Source: Lachnospiraceae bacterium | GTDB lineage: Bacteria; Bacillota_A; Clostridia; Lachnospirales; Lachnospiraceae | Length of the DNA stretch: 33,914 nt | Direction of reading: 5' to 3' | NCBI GenBank assembly: GCA_024684065.1 | Contig: JAIKXO010000132.1 | Span: forward strand, 1 to 33,914 | Shown here: positions 1-6,830 of the stretch, one piece after another | Numbering within the stretch: the stretch's first letter is position 1 | Layout: every line of letters begins with the position of its first letter | The notes under the pieces: model-generated | The model's database searches: none | Seen by the model: only the letters and a program-made list of their open reading frames with translations | Told to the model about the DNA's origin: nothing | Program-made: the position numbers and the translations under genes

Positions 1-1
1 C

Positions 2-42
2 GGATATTTAAAGGGCAGGAACCCTTTCAACAGATAAGGAGA
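2..42 (+). repeat. Short copy of the SD-bearing intercistronic repeat
   Basis: The segment reads GATATTT, then AAAGGG-CAGGAA-CCCTTT, then CAACAGATAAGGAG just before the ATG at 48. It shares the order GATATTT / GGGCA..AACCC / TTTCAA.AG / GGAG with the long copies at 1608-1674 and 16201-16267. It supplies the ribosome binding site of the PilC-like gene. It is diverged, so common origin is an inference. Confidence 0.5.
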
Positions 43-47
43 AAAAG

Positions 48-1097
48 ATGGCTAAGAAGCAGAAAGAGCTTAATAACAAAGAGCTTGCCATGTTCTTTGA
101 CCAGTTTGCGATGACCCTGGATGCCGGACTGAACCATACGGACGGGATTCAGATCATGCTCGAGGACGCCGCCAGCTCGGAGGGAAAAAAGATCCTGGAA
201 GTGATGCTTGAAACACTTCACGAAGGCAAGCCCCTTTCAAAAGCTTTTGAAAGTGCGGAGGTTTTCCCGAAATACGCTCTTGATATGATAGCCATAGGTG
301 AGCGGAGCGGAAAAACGGACGATGTCGCCCATGCGCTTGCGAATTATTATGAAAGGGAGGAAAACATCGCGCAGGGTATAAAAAACGCTGTTACCTATCC
401 CATGCTTATCATATTCATGATGTTCATAGTGATCTTAGTCCTGATAATAAAGGTACTTCCGGTCTTCAATCAGGTGTTTATACAGCTGGGCTCGGAAATG
501 AGCGGCTTTTCCAGGGGCCTTTTAAACCTCGGGAATGCGATCAGCAGATATTCCCTTGTCCTGATGGCGGTGCTCTTCCTTATCGTTATCATGTATTTTA
601 TCCTTACGAAGACCCAGTCCGGAAAGCGGGCTTTTGGCCGTTTCTTACAGAAATTCCCCCTGACAAAAGGGTTCTATGAAAAGATCGCCGCAGGACGTTT
701 TGCCAGCAGCATGGCTCTTACCATGAATACAAATTTAGGCCCTGATGAGAGCCTTCAGATGGTCGAGAAGATAGTGGACAATTACGCTGTAGAGGTTAAG
801 ATCGGTGAATGCCGCAATATGATAAGGGGAGGCCTTTCCTTTACCGATGCCCTGGTAGACAGCCATATCTTTAATAACCTTTATTCAAGGATGATCTCGG
901 TCGGAGGCAAGTCCGGCGCTGTCGACAAGGCTCTTTCAAAGATCGCCCGCAATTATGAGACTGAGATAGACGACAGGATAGGAAATATCATCTCGATCTT
1001 AGAGCCTACTTTGGTCATAGTGTTTTCCATAATAGTCTGTCTTATACTGCTTTCTGTCATGATGCCGCTCATGAGCATTATGTCGAGCATCGGGTAA
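48..1097 (+). CDS. PilC/GspF-family inner-membrane platform protein
   Basis: This 349-residue protein belongs to the PilC/GspF family, the polytopic platform that couples cytoplasmic assembly and retraction ATPases to pilin polymerisation. Two related halves are visible: an N-terminal cytoplasmic domain with a conserved IGERSGKTDD segment (about residues 83-92), and a second one with the matching SVGGKSGAVDKAL (about 285-297). Each is followed by hydrophobic segments (about 120-145 and 175-190 after the first, 325-347 after the second). It is slightly shorter than the usual 400 residues. The ATG follows an AAGGAG sequence at 36-41. Its place ahead of pilin-like genes and a PilT-like ATPase fits a type IV pilus-like locus; the assembly ATPase PilB is probably upstream of the window. 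Confidence 0.9.
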   Translation: MAKKQKELNNKELAMFFDQFAMTLDAGLNHTDGIQIMLEDAASSEGKKILEVMLETLHEGKPLSKAFESAEVFPKYALDMIAIGERSGKTDDVAHALANYYEREENIAQGIKNAVTYPMLIIFMMFIVILVLIIKVLPVFNQVFIQLGSEMSGFSRGLLNLGNAISRYSLVLMAVLFLIVIMYFILTKTQSGKRAFGRFLQKFPLTKGFYEKIAAGRFASSMALTMNTNLGPDESLQMVEKIVDNYAVEVKIGECRNMIRGGLSFTDALVDSHIFNNLYSRMISVGGKSGAVDKALSKIARNYETEIDDRIGNIISILEPTLVIVFSIIVCLILLSVMMPLMSIMSSIG

Positions 1098-1176
1098 CAT
1101 TTATAAATCTGAATCCTATCCGGATGAAATTGCGACAAAGATCACAGTTTATAAGAATACGATCGGAAAGAGAGGT

Positions 1177-1257
1177 ATGGATACGGTGGAAAGCAGAGTA
1201 GCGGAAATCCGCAGTAAAACCTCTGAATATCGGAAGAAGTGGGTGGTTTATAAATAG
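1177..1257 (+). CDS. Possible 26-residue ORF in the pilus operon
   Basis: A short ATG-initiated frame fills the space between the PilC-like gene and the next pilin-like gene. It would encode a charged 26-residue peptide beginning MDTVESRVAEIRSK. A GAGAGG sequence lies directly against the ATG, which is too close for a good ribosome binding site. The same frame stays open upstream to about 1072 without a start codon, so it could be the 3' remnant of a decayed gene. I do not recognise the peptide. Support is weak. Confidence 0.2.
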   Translation: MDTVESRVAEIRSKTSEYRKKWVVYK

Positions 1258-1267
1258 GGGAGAAGTT

Positions 1268-1600
1268 ATGAATCGATTCAACAAGCCGGATCTTCTGAAA
1301 AGAATATTTAACGGACAGACAATGTCGTTGTTTGTCTTTGCTGCAGTTATTGCCGCTTTCATTATCGGGATAAATGCCGTATCAAACAGTACTCTTACTG
1401 ATGACAGGACACTTCTTGAAAAAGCGGTGACCAAGGACATCGTCCACTGCTATGCGGTTGAAGGTGTTTATCCGCCGTCGCTTAAGTATATAGAGGATCA
1501 TTACGGCCTGACCTATGACCATGACAAATACATTGTAAGCTATGAATCCATAGGGTCAAATATAATGCCAAGCGTGATGATAATAGAAAAGAACCGGTGA
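1268..1600 (+). CDS. Small single-TM pilin-like protein
   Basis: The predicted product is 110 residues with a short basic N-terminus, one transmembrane helix (about residues 18-38) and an extracytoplasmic domain. The segment after the helix (LLEKAVTKDIVHCYAVEG, then YPPSLKYIEDHYGL) resembles the region in major pseudopilins where a helix leads to a Tyr-Pro turn. No canonical prepilin peptidase site with Glu at +5 is visible; the nearest glycine context is NG before QTMSL. The ATG has a GGGGAGAAG site seven bases upstream. It sits between the PilC-like gene and a DUF4860-like gene, so a minor pseudopilin role is likely but inferred from topology and context. Confidence 0.6.
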   Translation: MNRFNKPDLLKRIFNGQTMSLFVFAAVIAAFIIGINAVSNSTLTDDRTLLEKAVTKDIVHCYAVEGVYPPSLKYIEDHYGLTYDHDKYIVSYESIGSNIMPSVMIIEKNR

Positions 1601-1607
1601 TCCTTAG

Positions 1608-1674
1608 GGAGCCCCCGACTCTGAAGAGCGTATGTCAGATATTTCAGGGGCAAAAACCCCTTTCAATAGGGGAG
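1608..1674 (+). repeat. 67-bp SD-bearing intercistronic repeat, copy A
   Basis: This spacer element begins seven bases after the stop codon of the gene ending at 1600 and ends in a strong Shine-Dalgarno sequence. It matches the reverse complement of 16201-16267 at 65 of 67 positions. It contains AGGGG-CAAAAA-CCCCT followed by TTCAAT-AGGGG, so the central CCCCT can pair with the upstream AGGGG or with the downstream AGGGG that is part of the ribosome binding site. Confidence 0.85.
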
Positions 1675-1679
1675 GGATA

Positions 1680-1730
1680 ATGATGAACCGGGGACAGAGA
1701 TCTCTTTTAACAGAGGAGGAGCAGTATTGA
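1680..1730 (+). CDS. Possible 16-residue leader peptide overlapping the DUF4860 gene
   Basis: A tiny frame starts at the ATGATG at 1680-1685, directly after the GGGGAGGG of repeat copy A, and would encode a peptide beginning MMNRGQRSLLTEEEQ. Its TGA at 1728-1730 overlaps the TTG start of the next gene at 1727 (TTGA), and its last codons contain the GAGGAGGAG ribosome binding site of that gene. This is the arrangement expected for translational coupling. It is too short to judge from coding statistics, so whether it is translated is unknown. Confidence 0.35.
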   Translation: MMNRGQRSLLTEEEQY

Positions 1731-2221
1731 ATTTCAGAAGACGCGGACGTTCTATAGTCGACATGCTCTTTATACTTGCGTTATTCGCGGTATTTATGAT
1801 ATCCGCTCTTTTTATCGTGCTGTTTGGAGCAAGGATATACAGAAAAATAGTCGCGGATTCGGATATTAATTATAATGCCCGTACCTCCATCGCCTACATC
1901 AGCGAGAAGATCCGCCAGCATGATACCGAGGACGGCGTGGACATTGTTTATAACGGCGACAGGCCTGTGCTCAGGCTGACAGAGAATTACGGCGGTACTG
2001 ATTATTATACCTATCTTTACGAAATGGAGGGATCTTTAAGGGAGATCACCACTCCTTCGGAGTACGATCCCGCATATTCCGCCGGGCAGAGTATTCTTTC
2101 CGTATCATATTTTAATGTTGAAAAGATCAATGAAGCCCTTTATAAGTTCGACATAAAGGACGCAGAGAACAATGATATTGATTTTTACGTAACGCTTTAC
2201 AGCAGGGCGGCTTATCAATGA
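1727..2221 (+). CDS. DUF4860-like single-TM pilin-like protein (TTG start)
   Basis: The 164-residue product starts with a basic N-terminus (NFRRRGRSIVD) and one hydrophobic helix (about residues 12-36), then a polar domain with a YFNVEKINEALYKFDIK stretch. It resembles DUF4860 proteins found in clostridial type IV pilus-like loci; this family call is from memory of its pattern. The sequence G|RSIVD echoes the prepilin site G|FTLIE with Asp at +5. The start is a TTG at 1727, preceded by GAGGAGGAG eight bases upstream. It overlaps the end of a possible leader peptide and overlaps the next gene by four bases (ATGA at 2218), so translation is probably coupled. Confidence 0.65.
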   Translation: MNFRRRGRSIVDMLFILALFAVFMISALFIVLFGARIYRKIVADSDINYNARTSIAYISEKIRQHDTEDGVDIVYNGDRPVLRLTENYGGTDYYTYLYEMEGSLREITTPSEYDPAYSAGQSILSVSYFNVEKINEALYKFDIKDAENNDIDFYVTLYSRAAYQ

Positions 2222-2646
2222 AGAACAAAAATGCCGGAACTTCACTGTTCCTGATGGAAATGATAATAATAGTCCTGTTTTTCTCGGTGGCGAGCGCTAC
2301 CTGCGTACAGGCCTTTGTAAACTCTCATCTGCTTGATGAACACACAAAGGAGCTTAACCATGCGGTCATAATAGCCCAGGGCTTTGCCGATGTGATGCGC
2401 GGAACCGACGGAGAGCTTGACAGCCTGCTTGCGGCATACCCTGATGCTGCCGCAGGCGAGTCCGGACTGACAGCCTGGTATGATAAGGAGTTTTATCCCT
2501 GTGAAGAGGCGGGGGCTTCCTATGTTGCGGAGGTTCAGATAAAGGCCGAGGGAAAGCTTAACGCGATCACCGTTACGGTCAGGACGACAGAAGAAAATAC
2601 GGAAATATATACGCTTTCCGCCACAAAGTATATGGGAAACCGTTGA
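2218..2646 (+). CDS. Single-TM pilin-like protein
   Basis: This 142-residue product has a short basic N-terminus (KNKNAG), a hydrophobic helix (about residues 8-31) containing LFLMEMIIIVLFF, and a polar domain. The Gly then hydrophobic arrangement with an internal Glu is reminiscent of type IV prepilins, but the Glu is at about +7 rather than +5. The ATG overlaps the preceding stop codon (ATGA), which indicates translational coupling with the DUF4860-like protein. A pseudopilin-like role is inferred from topology and operon position. The exact family is not recognised. Confidence 0.6.
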   Translation: MKNKNAGTSLFLMEMIIIVLFFSVASATCVQAFVNSHLLDEHTKELNHAVIIAQGFADVMRGTDGELDSLLAAYPDAAAGESGLTAWYDKEFYPCEEAGASYVAEVQIKAEGKLNAITVTVRTTEENTEIYTLSATKYMGNR

Positions 2647-2844
2647 CCTGAGCGGATAAAGCGTTATCCGGCCGTAATGGTAAAGTACACTTTATTATTT
2701 ACTGTTTATATGTATTATTGATCAGAGAAACGTATAAGATCCTTTGCCATCTTTTTCGGATGGCATACCATGACCGGATCCGTTACGATAATTCGGGAAT
2801 CTGATCAGCTTCCTGAATAAAAATATTTTCGGGTAGAACGTATT
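2647..2844. other. Structured spacer inside the pilus operon
   Basis: No gene is visible here. Two inverted repeats are present: CGGATAA-AGCG-TTATCCG at 2654-2671, just after the stop codon, and GCCATC-TTTTTCG-GATGGC at about 2747-2765. Neither has a clean downstream T-tract, so I do not call a terminator, but either could be an mRNA stability or partial termination structure separating the pilin-like genes. Confidence 0.35.
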
Positions 2845-3342
2845 ATGGAGAGAAAACAAACGGGAGGAATGAACGTCGGCACTTCGTCAGTGCTGGTCGC
2901 CTTCGTTCTCCTTTGTCTGGTGACCTTTGCCGGCCTGTCCTTTTTAAGCGCCAATTCCGATTACAGGCTGAGCCTCCAGACCGCGGAAAAAACAACGGAA
3001 TATTACGAAGCTGCATCAAGGGCTGATAAAAGGCTTGCGGAGATTGATGAGCTGCTTTCCGAAATGGCGGATAATAACAGCAGCTCCGGTTATTTTTCGG
3101 AGGCGTATGATCATTTTTCAGATGATCCGGATGTGACCGTGGATACCTCGGGAGACGTCACCTCTATTGGCTTTGTTGTTAATATAAACGAACGTCAGGA
3201 TCTGAACATAAAACTAAGTCTTCTCTATCCTTCGGCCAATGACGGCAGGACCTTTGAAATAGAGAATTACAGTGTAGTTGTTAACTCAAGCTGGCAGAAT
3301 GAAACGCTTGACGAAATAGATGAAAACGGATTAATGTTTTAA
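2845..3342 (+). CDS. Single-TM pilus-locus protein
   Basis: The 165-residue product begins MERKQTGGMNVGTSSVLV and has one transmembrane helix (about residues 15-37). A helical, acidic extracytoplasmic region with EKTTEYYEAASRADKRLAEI follows. Similar GGMNVGTSS-type proteins are known to me from clostridial pilus-like loci, but I cannot assign a named family. The first ATG lacks a clear Shine-Dalgarno sequence. A GGGAGG lies only two bases before the internal ATG at 2869, which is too close to use easily, so the upstream ATG is kept. It is probably an extracellular minor component of the same apparatus. Confidence 0.55.
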   Translation: MERKQTGGMNVGTSSVLVAFVLLCLVTFAGLSFLSANSDYRLSLQTAEKTTEYYEAASRADKRLAEIDELLSEMADNNSSSGYFSEAYDHFSDDPDVTVDTSGDVTSIGFVVNINERQDLNIKLSLLYPSANDGRTFEIENYSVVVNSSWQNETLDEIDENGLMF

Positions 3343-3482
3343 TTCCGGTGACAGAGTCTGCCGGTGCAGGCTCATTGTTGTTAAAAATATCTGAGGGAAA
3401 ACAGATCAGGCCGGTTTTCCCATAAGAAATCTTTGACCCTCTGAGTCTGATATATCAGGTTCGGGGTAACAGGGGGAAGAAT

Positions 3483-4844
3483 ATGATCGATGCGGAAAAA
3501 ATCTTATCAAAGATAACCAAGGAAGGCCAGGCTTCCGATATTTTCATAGTAGCAGGGCGCCAGCTGTCCTATAAATCCAATGGGGCCATATATACCGAAG
3601 GTGAAGACAGGCTCATGCCGGCCGCCACCTCGGAGCTTATTACCGCAATCTATGATATTGCCGGGCACAGGAGCATGGACAGGCTCATAAACACGGGGGA
3701 TGATGATTTCTCGTTCGCCCTGAGGGGAGTGGCAAGGTTCAGGATGTCCGCTTTTAAACAGAGGGGTTCTCTTTCAGCGGTCATAAGGGTAATCAATTTC
3801 AATATCCCCAATCCGGACGAACTGGGGATTCCCGAGAGCATAATCCATTTAGCCGACAGAAAGAAGGGCATGGTGCTTGTTACGGGCCCCGCGGGAAGCG
3901 GAAAATCCACGACTCTTGCCTGCATGGTCGACCATATTAACTCCACCAGGCAGGCCCATATCATTACCCTTGAGGATCCCCTGGAGTACCTTCATAATCA
4001 TAAGAAGAGCATAGTAAGCCAGCGGGAGGTTATCTCTGATACAGAAAGCTATCTGACGGCCTTAAGGGCTTCGCTCCGTCAGAGCCCGGATGTTATCCTT
4101 CTTGGGGAAATGCGTGATTCGGAAACCATAAGCGTGGCAATGACGGCGGCTGAAACGGGTCATCTCGTTCTGTCCACGCTTCATACCATAGGCGCCGCGA
4201 ACACTATCGAGAGGATAATCGACTCCTTCCCGCCAAACCAGCAGCATCAGATCTATATCCAGCTGTCGATGGTGCTTCAGGCCGTAGTTTCCCAGCAGCT
4301 CCTTCCGTCAGAACAGGGCACCGTTGTTCCGGCTTTTGAGATAATGACCTTAAATCCGGCCATCAGGACCAATATAAGAGATCAGAAGGTCCAGAGCATA
4401 GATTCGATAATTGATACCTCCTCGCAGGAAGGTATGATATCAATGAACACAAGCCTCTTAAATCTGTATAACGACGGGATAATCAGCGAAAAGACAGCTT
4501 ATTCCTATACGACGAATCCGGAGAACCTGGGAAATAAGATCTATTATCTTGGGAAGCGCAAAAATATGGATGCGGCATCTCCCGAAGGGGCAGATGAAGA
4601 CGATGCAAAGAAAAAGAACAAGGATAAACCGGTTAAGAAAGGGAAAAAAGCGGTTTCAAAGGATGCGCTCAACAACCTCGTCTCTGCTCCGAGCAATGAT
4701 GACATGGCTTATTCCTCCAAATGGGAGGATGAGGTTTCGGACTGGGGCGACTGGGGAGACGAGCCGAAGGAAAAAGAAGAAGACCTGGTTCCTGTTGAGC
4801 TTGAGCCCGCAAAAAAGCACGGGCTATTCGGAAAGAAAAAATAA
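3483..4844 (+). CDS. pilT: PilT-like retraction ATPase with a long charged C-terminal tail
   Basis: This 453-residue secretion ATPase of the PilT/GspE superfamily is expected to depolymerise pilin filaments using ATP hydrolysis on the cytoplasmic face. Visible features are a PAS-like N-terminal domain, the Walker A motif GPAGSGKST (residues 135-143), an Asp box (ITLEDPLEY), a Walker B region (DVILLGEMRD) and a His box (GHLVLSTLHT). The conserved core ends near residue 355. The remaining 95 or so residues are unusual: first lysine-rich, then acidic and tryptophan-containing (WEDEVSDWGDWGDE), ending in a basic KKHGLFGKKK. The ATG is preceded by an AGGGGGAAG site. It closes the pilus-like gene set. 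Confidence 0.88.
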   Translation: MIDAEKILSKITKEGQASDIFIVAGRQLSYKSNGAIYTEGEDRLMPAATSELITAIYDIAGHRSMDRLINTGDDDFSFALRGVARFRMSAFKQRGSLSAVIRVINFNIPNPDELGIPESIIHLADRKKGMVLVTGPAGSGKSTTLACMVDHINSTRQAHIITLEDPLEYLHNHKKSIVSQREVISDTESYLTALRASLRQSPDVILLGEMRDSETISVAMTAAETGHLVLSTLHTIGAANTIERIIDSFPPNQQHQIYIQLSMVLQAVVSQQLLPSEQGTVVPAFEIMTLNPAIRTNIRDQKVQSIDSIIDTSSQEGMISMNTSLLNLYNDGIISEKTAYSYTTNPENLGNKIYYLGKRKNMDAASPEGADEDDAKKKNKDKPVKKGKKAVSKDALNNLVSAPSNDDMAYSSKWEDEVSDWGDWGDEPKEKEEDLVPVELEPAKKHGLFGKKK

Positions 4845-4855
4845 TATGCCTGATA

Positions 4856-4908
4856 AAAAGCCCCCATGCTTTATCGATCTGTAAAGACTGAAAAGCATGA
4901 GGGCTTTT
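4856..4908. terminator. Bidirectional terminator between convergent pilT and DUF853 genes
   Basis: The inverted repeat AAAAGCCCCCATGCTTT / AAAAGCATGAGGGCTTTT has one mismatch and an 18-base loop. A-rich flanks on the left and TTTT on the right give U-tracts in both directions. It lies between two genes that point at each other. Confidence 0.8.
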
Positions 4909-4925
4909 ATTAACAATATCAGTTG

Positions 4926-6659
4926 TTATTTTAACCTGAAAAGCGTTCCGATTATACCCCTTCCGAGAGAGGCTCCTACGTTTCCGCCTATCTTCTTTCC
5001 GAGAGACCCTCCCATAGAAGAGCCGACAGCGTTTCCGACCTCTCTTCCGAGGGTCCCCGCAGCCGATGAGGCGACTCCCTTACCGGCGCTCTTAATAGCG
5101 TTTTTCTTTTTCTGAGCCTCGCGCTCGGCTTCCTTTGCAGCCTTTTCAGCTGCCTTCTGGGCCTCCTTTTCTGCCTTGATCCTTTCCTTTTCAGCAAGGG
5201 CTTCAGCCTTAAGCCTCTCCTTTTCAGCCAAAGCCTCAGCCTTAAGCCTCTCTTTTTCAGCCAGGGCTTCGGCTTTAAGCCTTTCTTTCTCTGCCGCCGC
5301 TTCTTCTTTGATCCTTTCCTTTTCGGCGAGGGCCTCTTCTTTGGCTCTTATAGCCTCAGCCGCTTCTTCGTCTGCCTTCCTTAATAAGAACTCATAAGCG
5401 GAATCAGGGTCGCTTTCTTCTTTGTACTTGTCATAGAGCGGCGAGCCGGTGATGAACGACTGTCTTAAAACGTTGTCTATCGGTCCCATCTGGCTCTGCG
5501 GAGGAAGGATGCTTACCTTTTTTACTATTGTCGGAACACCGTCCTCGCCAAGAACGGATACGAGCGCTTCTCCTATTCCAAGATTCAGAAGCGTATCATA
5601 GGTATCAAATTCGGGATTCGCCCTGAAGGATTCCGCGGCGGCCTTAGCGCCTCTCTGCTCGGAAGGCGTGTAGGCATGCAGCGCATGCTGAACCTTGTTT
5701 CCGAGCTGGGCAAGTACCTCGTCGGGAATGTCCTTCGGATTCTGGGTGATGAAATATACCCCTATCCCCTTTGAACGGATCAGTTTTACAACCTGGCCTA
5801 TTTTATCCAAAAGCTCCTTCGAAGCGGAATCAAACAGGAGATGTGCCTCATCAAAGAAGAATACCATCTTGGGTTTTGAAAGATCCCCTGCTTCCGGCAT
5901 CGTCTCATAAAGCTCGGAAAGCATCCAGAGAAGGAAGGTGGAGTACATTGTGGGATTGTTCACTAATTGTTCGCATTCAAGTACATTTATATATCCGCGT
6001 CCGTCGCTGTCTGAGCGAAGCCAGTCTGAAATGTTTAATGCGGGATCCATGAAGAAAAGATTGCCTCCCTCAGCTTCGAGCGATATGACGGCACGTATTA
6101 TCGCGCCAAGACTGGCGTTTGAGATGTTTCCGTAGGTCAGGCTGTATTTCTTTGTGTTTTCACCGACATAGGTAAGGATTGATCTCAGATCCTTAGTATC
6201 CACGAGCAGCAGGCCTTCGTCATCGGCGATCTTGAAGATGACCTTGAGTATTTCGGACTGGGTCTGGTTCAAATCAAGTATTCTCGCAAGCAGTATCGGA
6301 CCCATCTCGGATATCGTCGTCCTTAAAGGGATCCCCTGCTCCTGATATACGTCCCAGAAAGCCGTGGGATATGATTTAAAAGAAAATCCATCCCCTGAAA
6401 GTCCGAAGCGCGCTATCCTTTCGTTCATATCATCGCTTTCCCTTCCGGGGTTGCACATTCCTGAAAGATCGCCCTTTATATCGGCTAAAAATACCGGAAC
6501 TCCCATATCGCTGAAGGATTCCGCCATTACCTTTAAGGTTACGGTTTTTCCCGTTCCGGTCGCCCCGGCTATCATCCCGTGCCGGTTTGCCATCTTCGGG
6601 AAAATAAATACCTTCTCGTCCCCTGATTTTCCCAGATATACCTTGTTCTCATTAAACAT
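4926..6659 (-). CDS. DUF853 (YjgR/HerA-like) P-loop ATPase
   Basis: This 577-residue protein matches the DUF853 family typified by E. coli YjgR, HerA/FtsK-type ATPases of unsettled function. The Walker A motif GATGTGKT is at residues 32-39. A Walker B-like FFFDEAHLLFD lies mid-protein, and the family's Gly-rich tail (GREVGNAVGSSMGGSLGKK) is at the C-terminus. Before that tail is an Ala/Glu/Lys-rich coiled coil built of 11-residue repeats of the type AEALAEKERLK. I chose the ATG at 6659 over one eight codons earlier because GGGAGGTG lies eight bases before it. It is the last gene of a minus-strand pair with proC. Confidence 0.88.
   Translation of the reverse strand: MFNENKVYLGKSGDEKVFIFPKMANRHGMIAGATGTGKTVTLKVMAESFSDMGVPVFLADIKGDLSGMCNPGRESDDMNERIARFGLSGDGFSFKSYPTAFWDVYQEQGIPLRTTISEMGPILLARILDLNQTQSEILKVIFKIADDEGLLLVDTKDLRSILTYVGENTKKYSLTYGNISNASLGAIIRAVISLEAEGGNLFFMDPALNISDWLRSDSDGRGYINVLECEQLVNNPTMYSTFLLWMLSELYETMPEAGDLSKPKMVFFFDEAHLLFDSASKELLDKIGQVVKLIRSKGIGVYFITQNPKDIPDEVLAQLGNKVQHALHAYTPSEQRGAKAAAESFRANPEFDTYDTLLNLGIGEALVSVLGEDGVPTIVKKVSILPPQSQMGPIDNVLRQSFITGSPLYDKYKEESDPDSAYEFLLRKADEEAAEAIRAKEEALAEKERIKEEAAAEKERLKAEALAEKERLKAEALAEKERLKAEALAEKERIKAEKEAQKAAEKAAKEAEREAQKKKNAIKSAGKGVASSAAGTLGREVGNAVGSSMGGSLGKKIGGNVGASLGRGIIGTLFRLK
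5155..5352 (-). repeat. Six in-frame 33-bp repeats encoding an 11-residue coiled-coil unit
   Basis: Units of 33 bp begin at 5155, 5188, 5221, 5254, 5287 and 5320. The three central ones (5188-5286) are the closest to each other. Each encodes a variant of AEKERLKAEAL, a hendecad periodicity typical of long coiled coils. The repeat lies wholly inside the DUF853 ATPase gene and keeps frame. Confidence 0.85.
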
Positions 6660-6673
6660 AAAACACCTCCCGT

Positions 6674-6830
6674 TTCTACACAAAGTTTTTTGAATCTAAA
6701 AAATAAAGCTTTCTGATAAATATGCTTCAAAAAACTTTGGGACCGAAAACATGTGTACTTTACATGTTTTCGGCAATAAAGGATTTACGTAAGTAAATCC
6801 TATCCTTCTACACAAAGCTTTTTGAATCTA
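6674..6830 (-). repeat. Direct-repeat cassette between proC and the DUF853 gene
   Basis: A 25-bp sequence at 6674-6698 recurs with one mismatch at 6806-6830; on the minus strand both copies begin TAGATTCAAAAA. The second includes the stop codon of proC, and the first ends just before the ribosome binding site of the DUF853 gene. Between them are a 14-bp inverted repeat (6681-6694 with 6726-6739), a perfect 11-bp hairpin CCGAAAACATG/CATGTTTTCGG (6743-6773), and a 9-bp hairpin AGGATTTAC/GTAAATCCT (6780-6801). The hairpins may act as a partial terminator or processing site. Confidence 0.75.

Noticed and set aside
4549..4884. 111-codon plus-strand frame overlapping the pilT tail
   Set aside because: It overlaps the in-frame end of pilT in another frame, is arginine/lysine-rich from shifted AAG and AGG codons, and has no ribosome binding site.
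5176..5397. 73-codon plus-strand frame of Ser/Phe/Ala/Leu repeats
   Set aside because: It is the antisense reading of the hendecad repeats of the DUF853 ATPase, which keep the frame open by periodicity.
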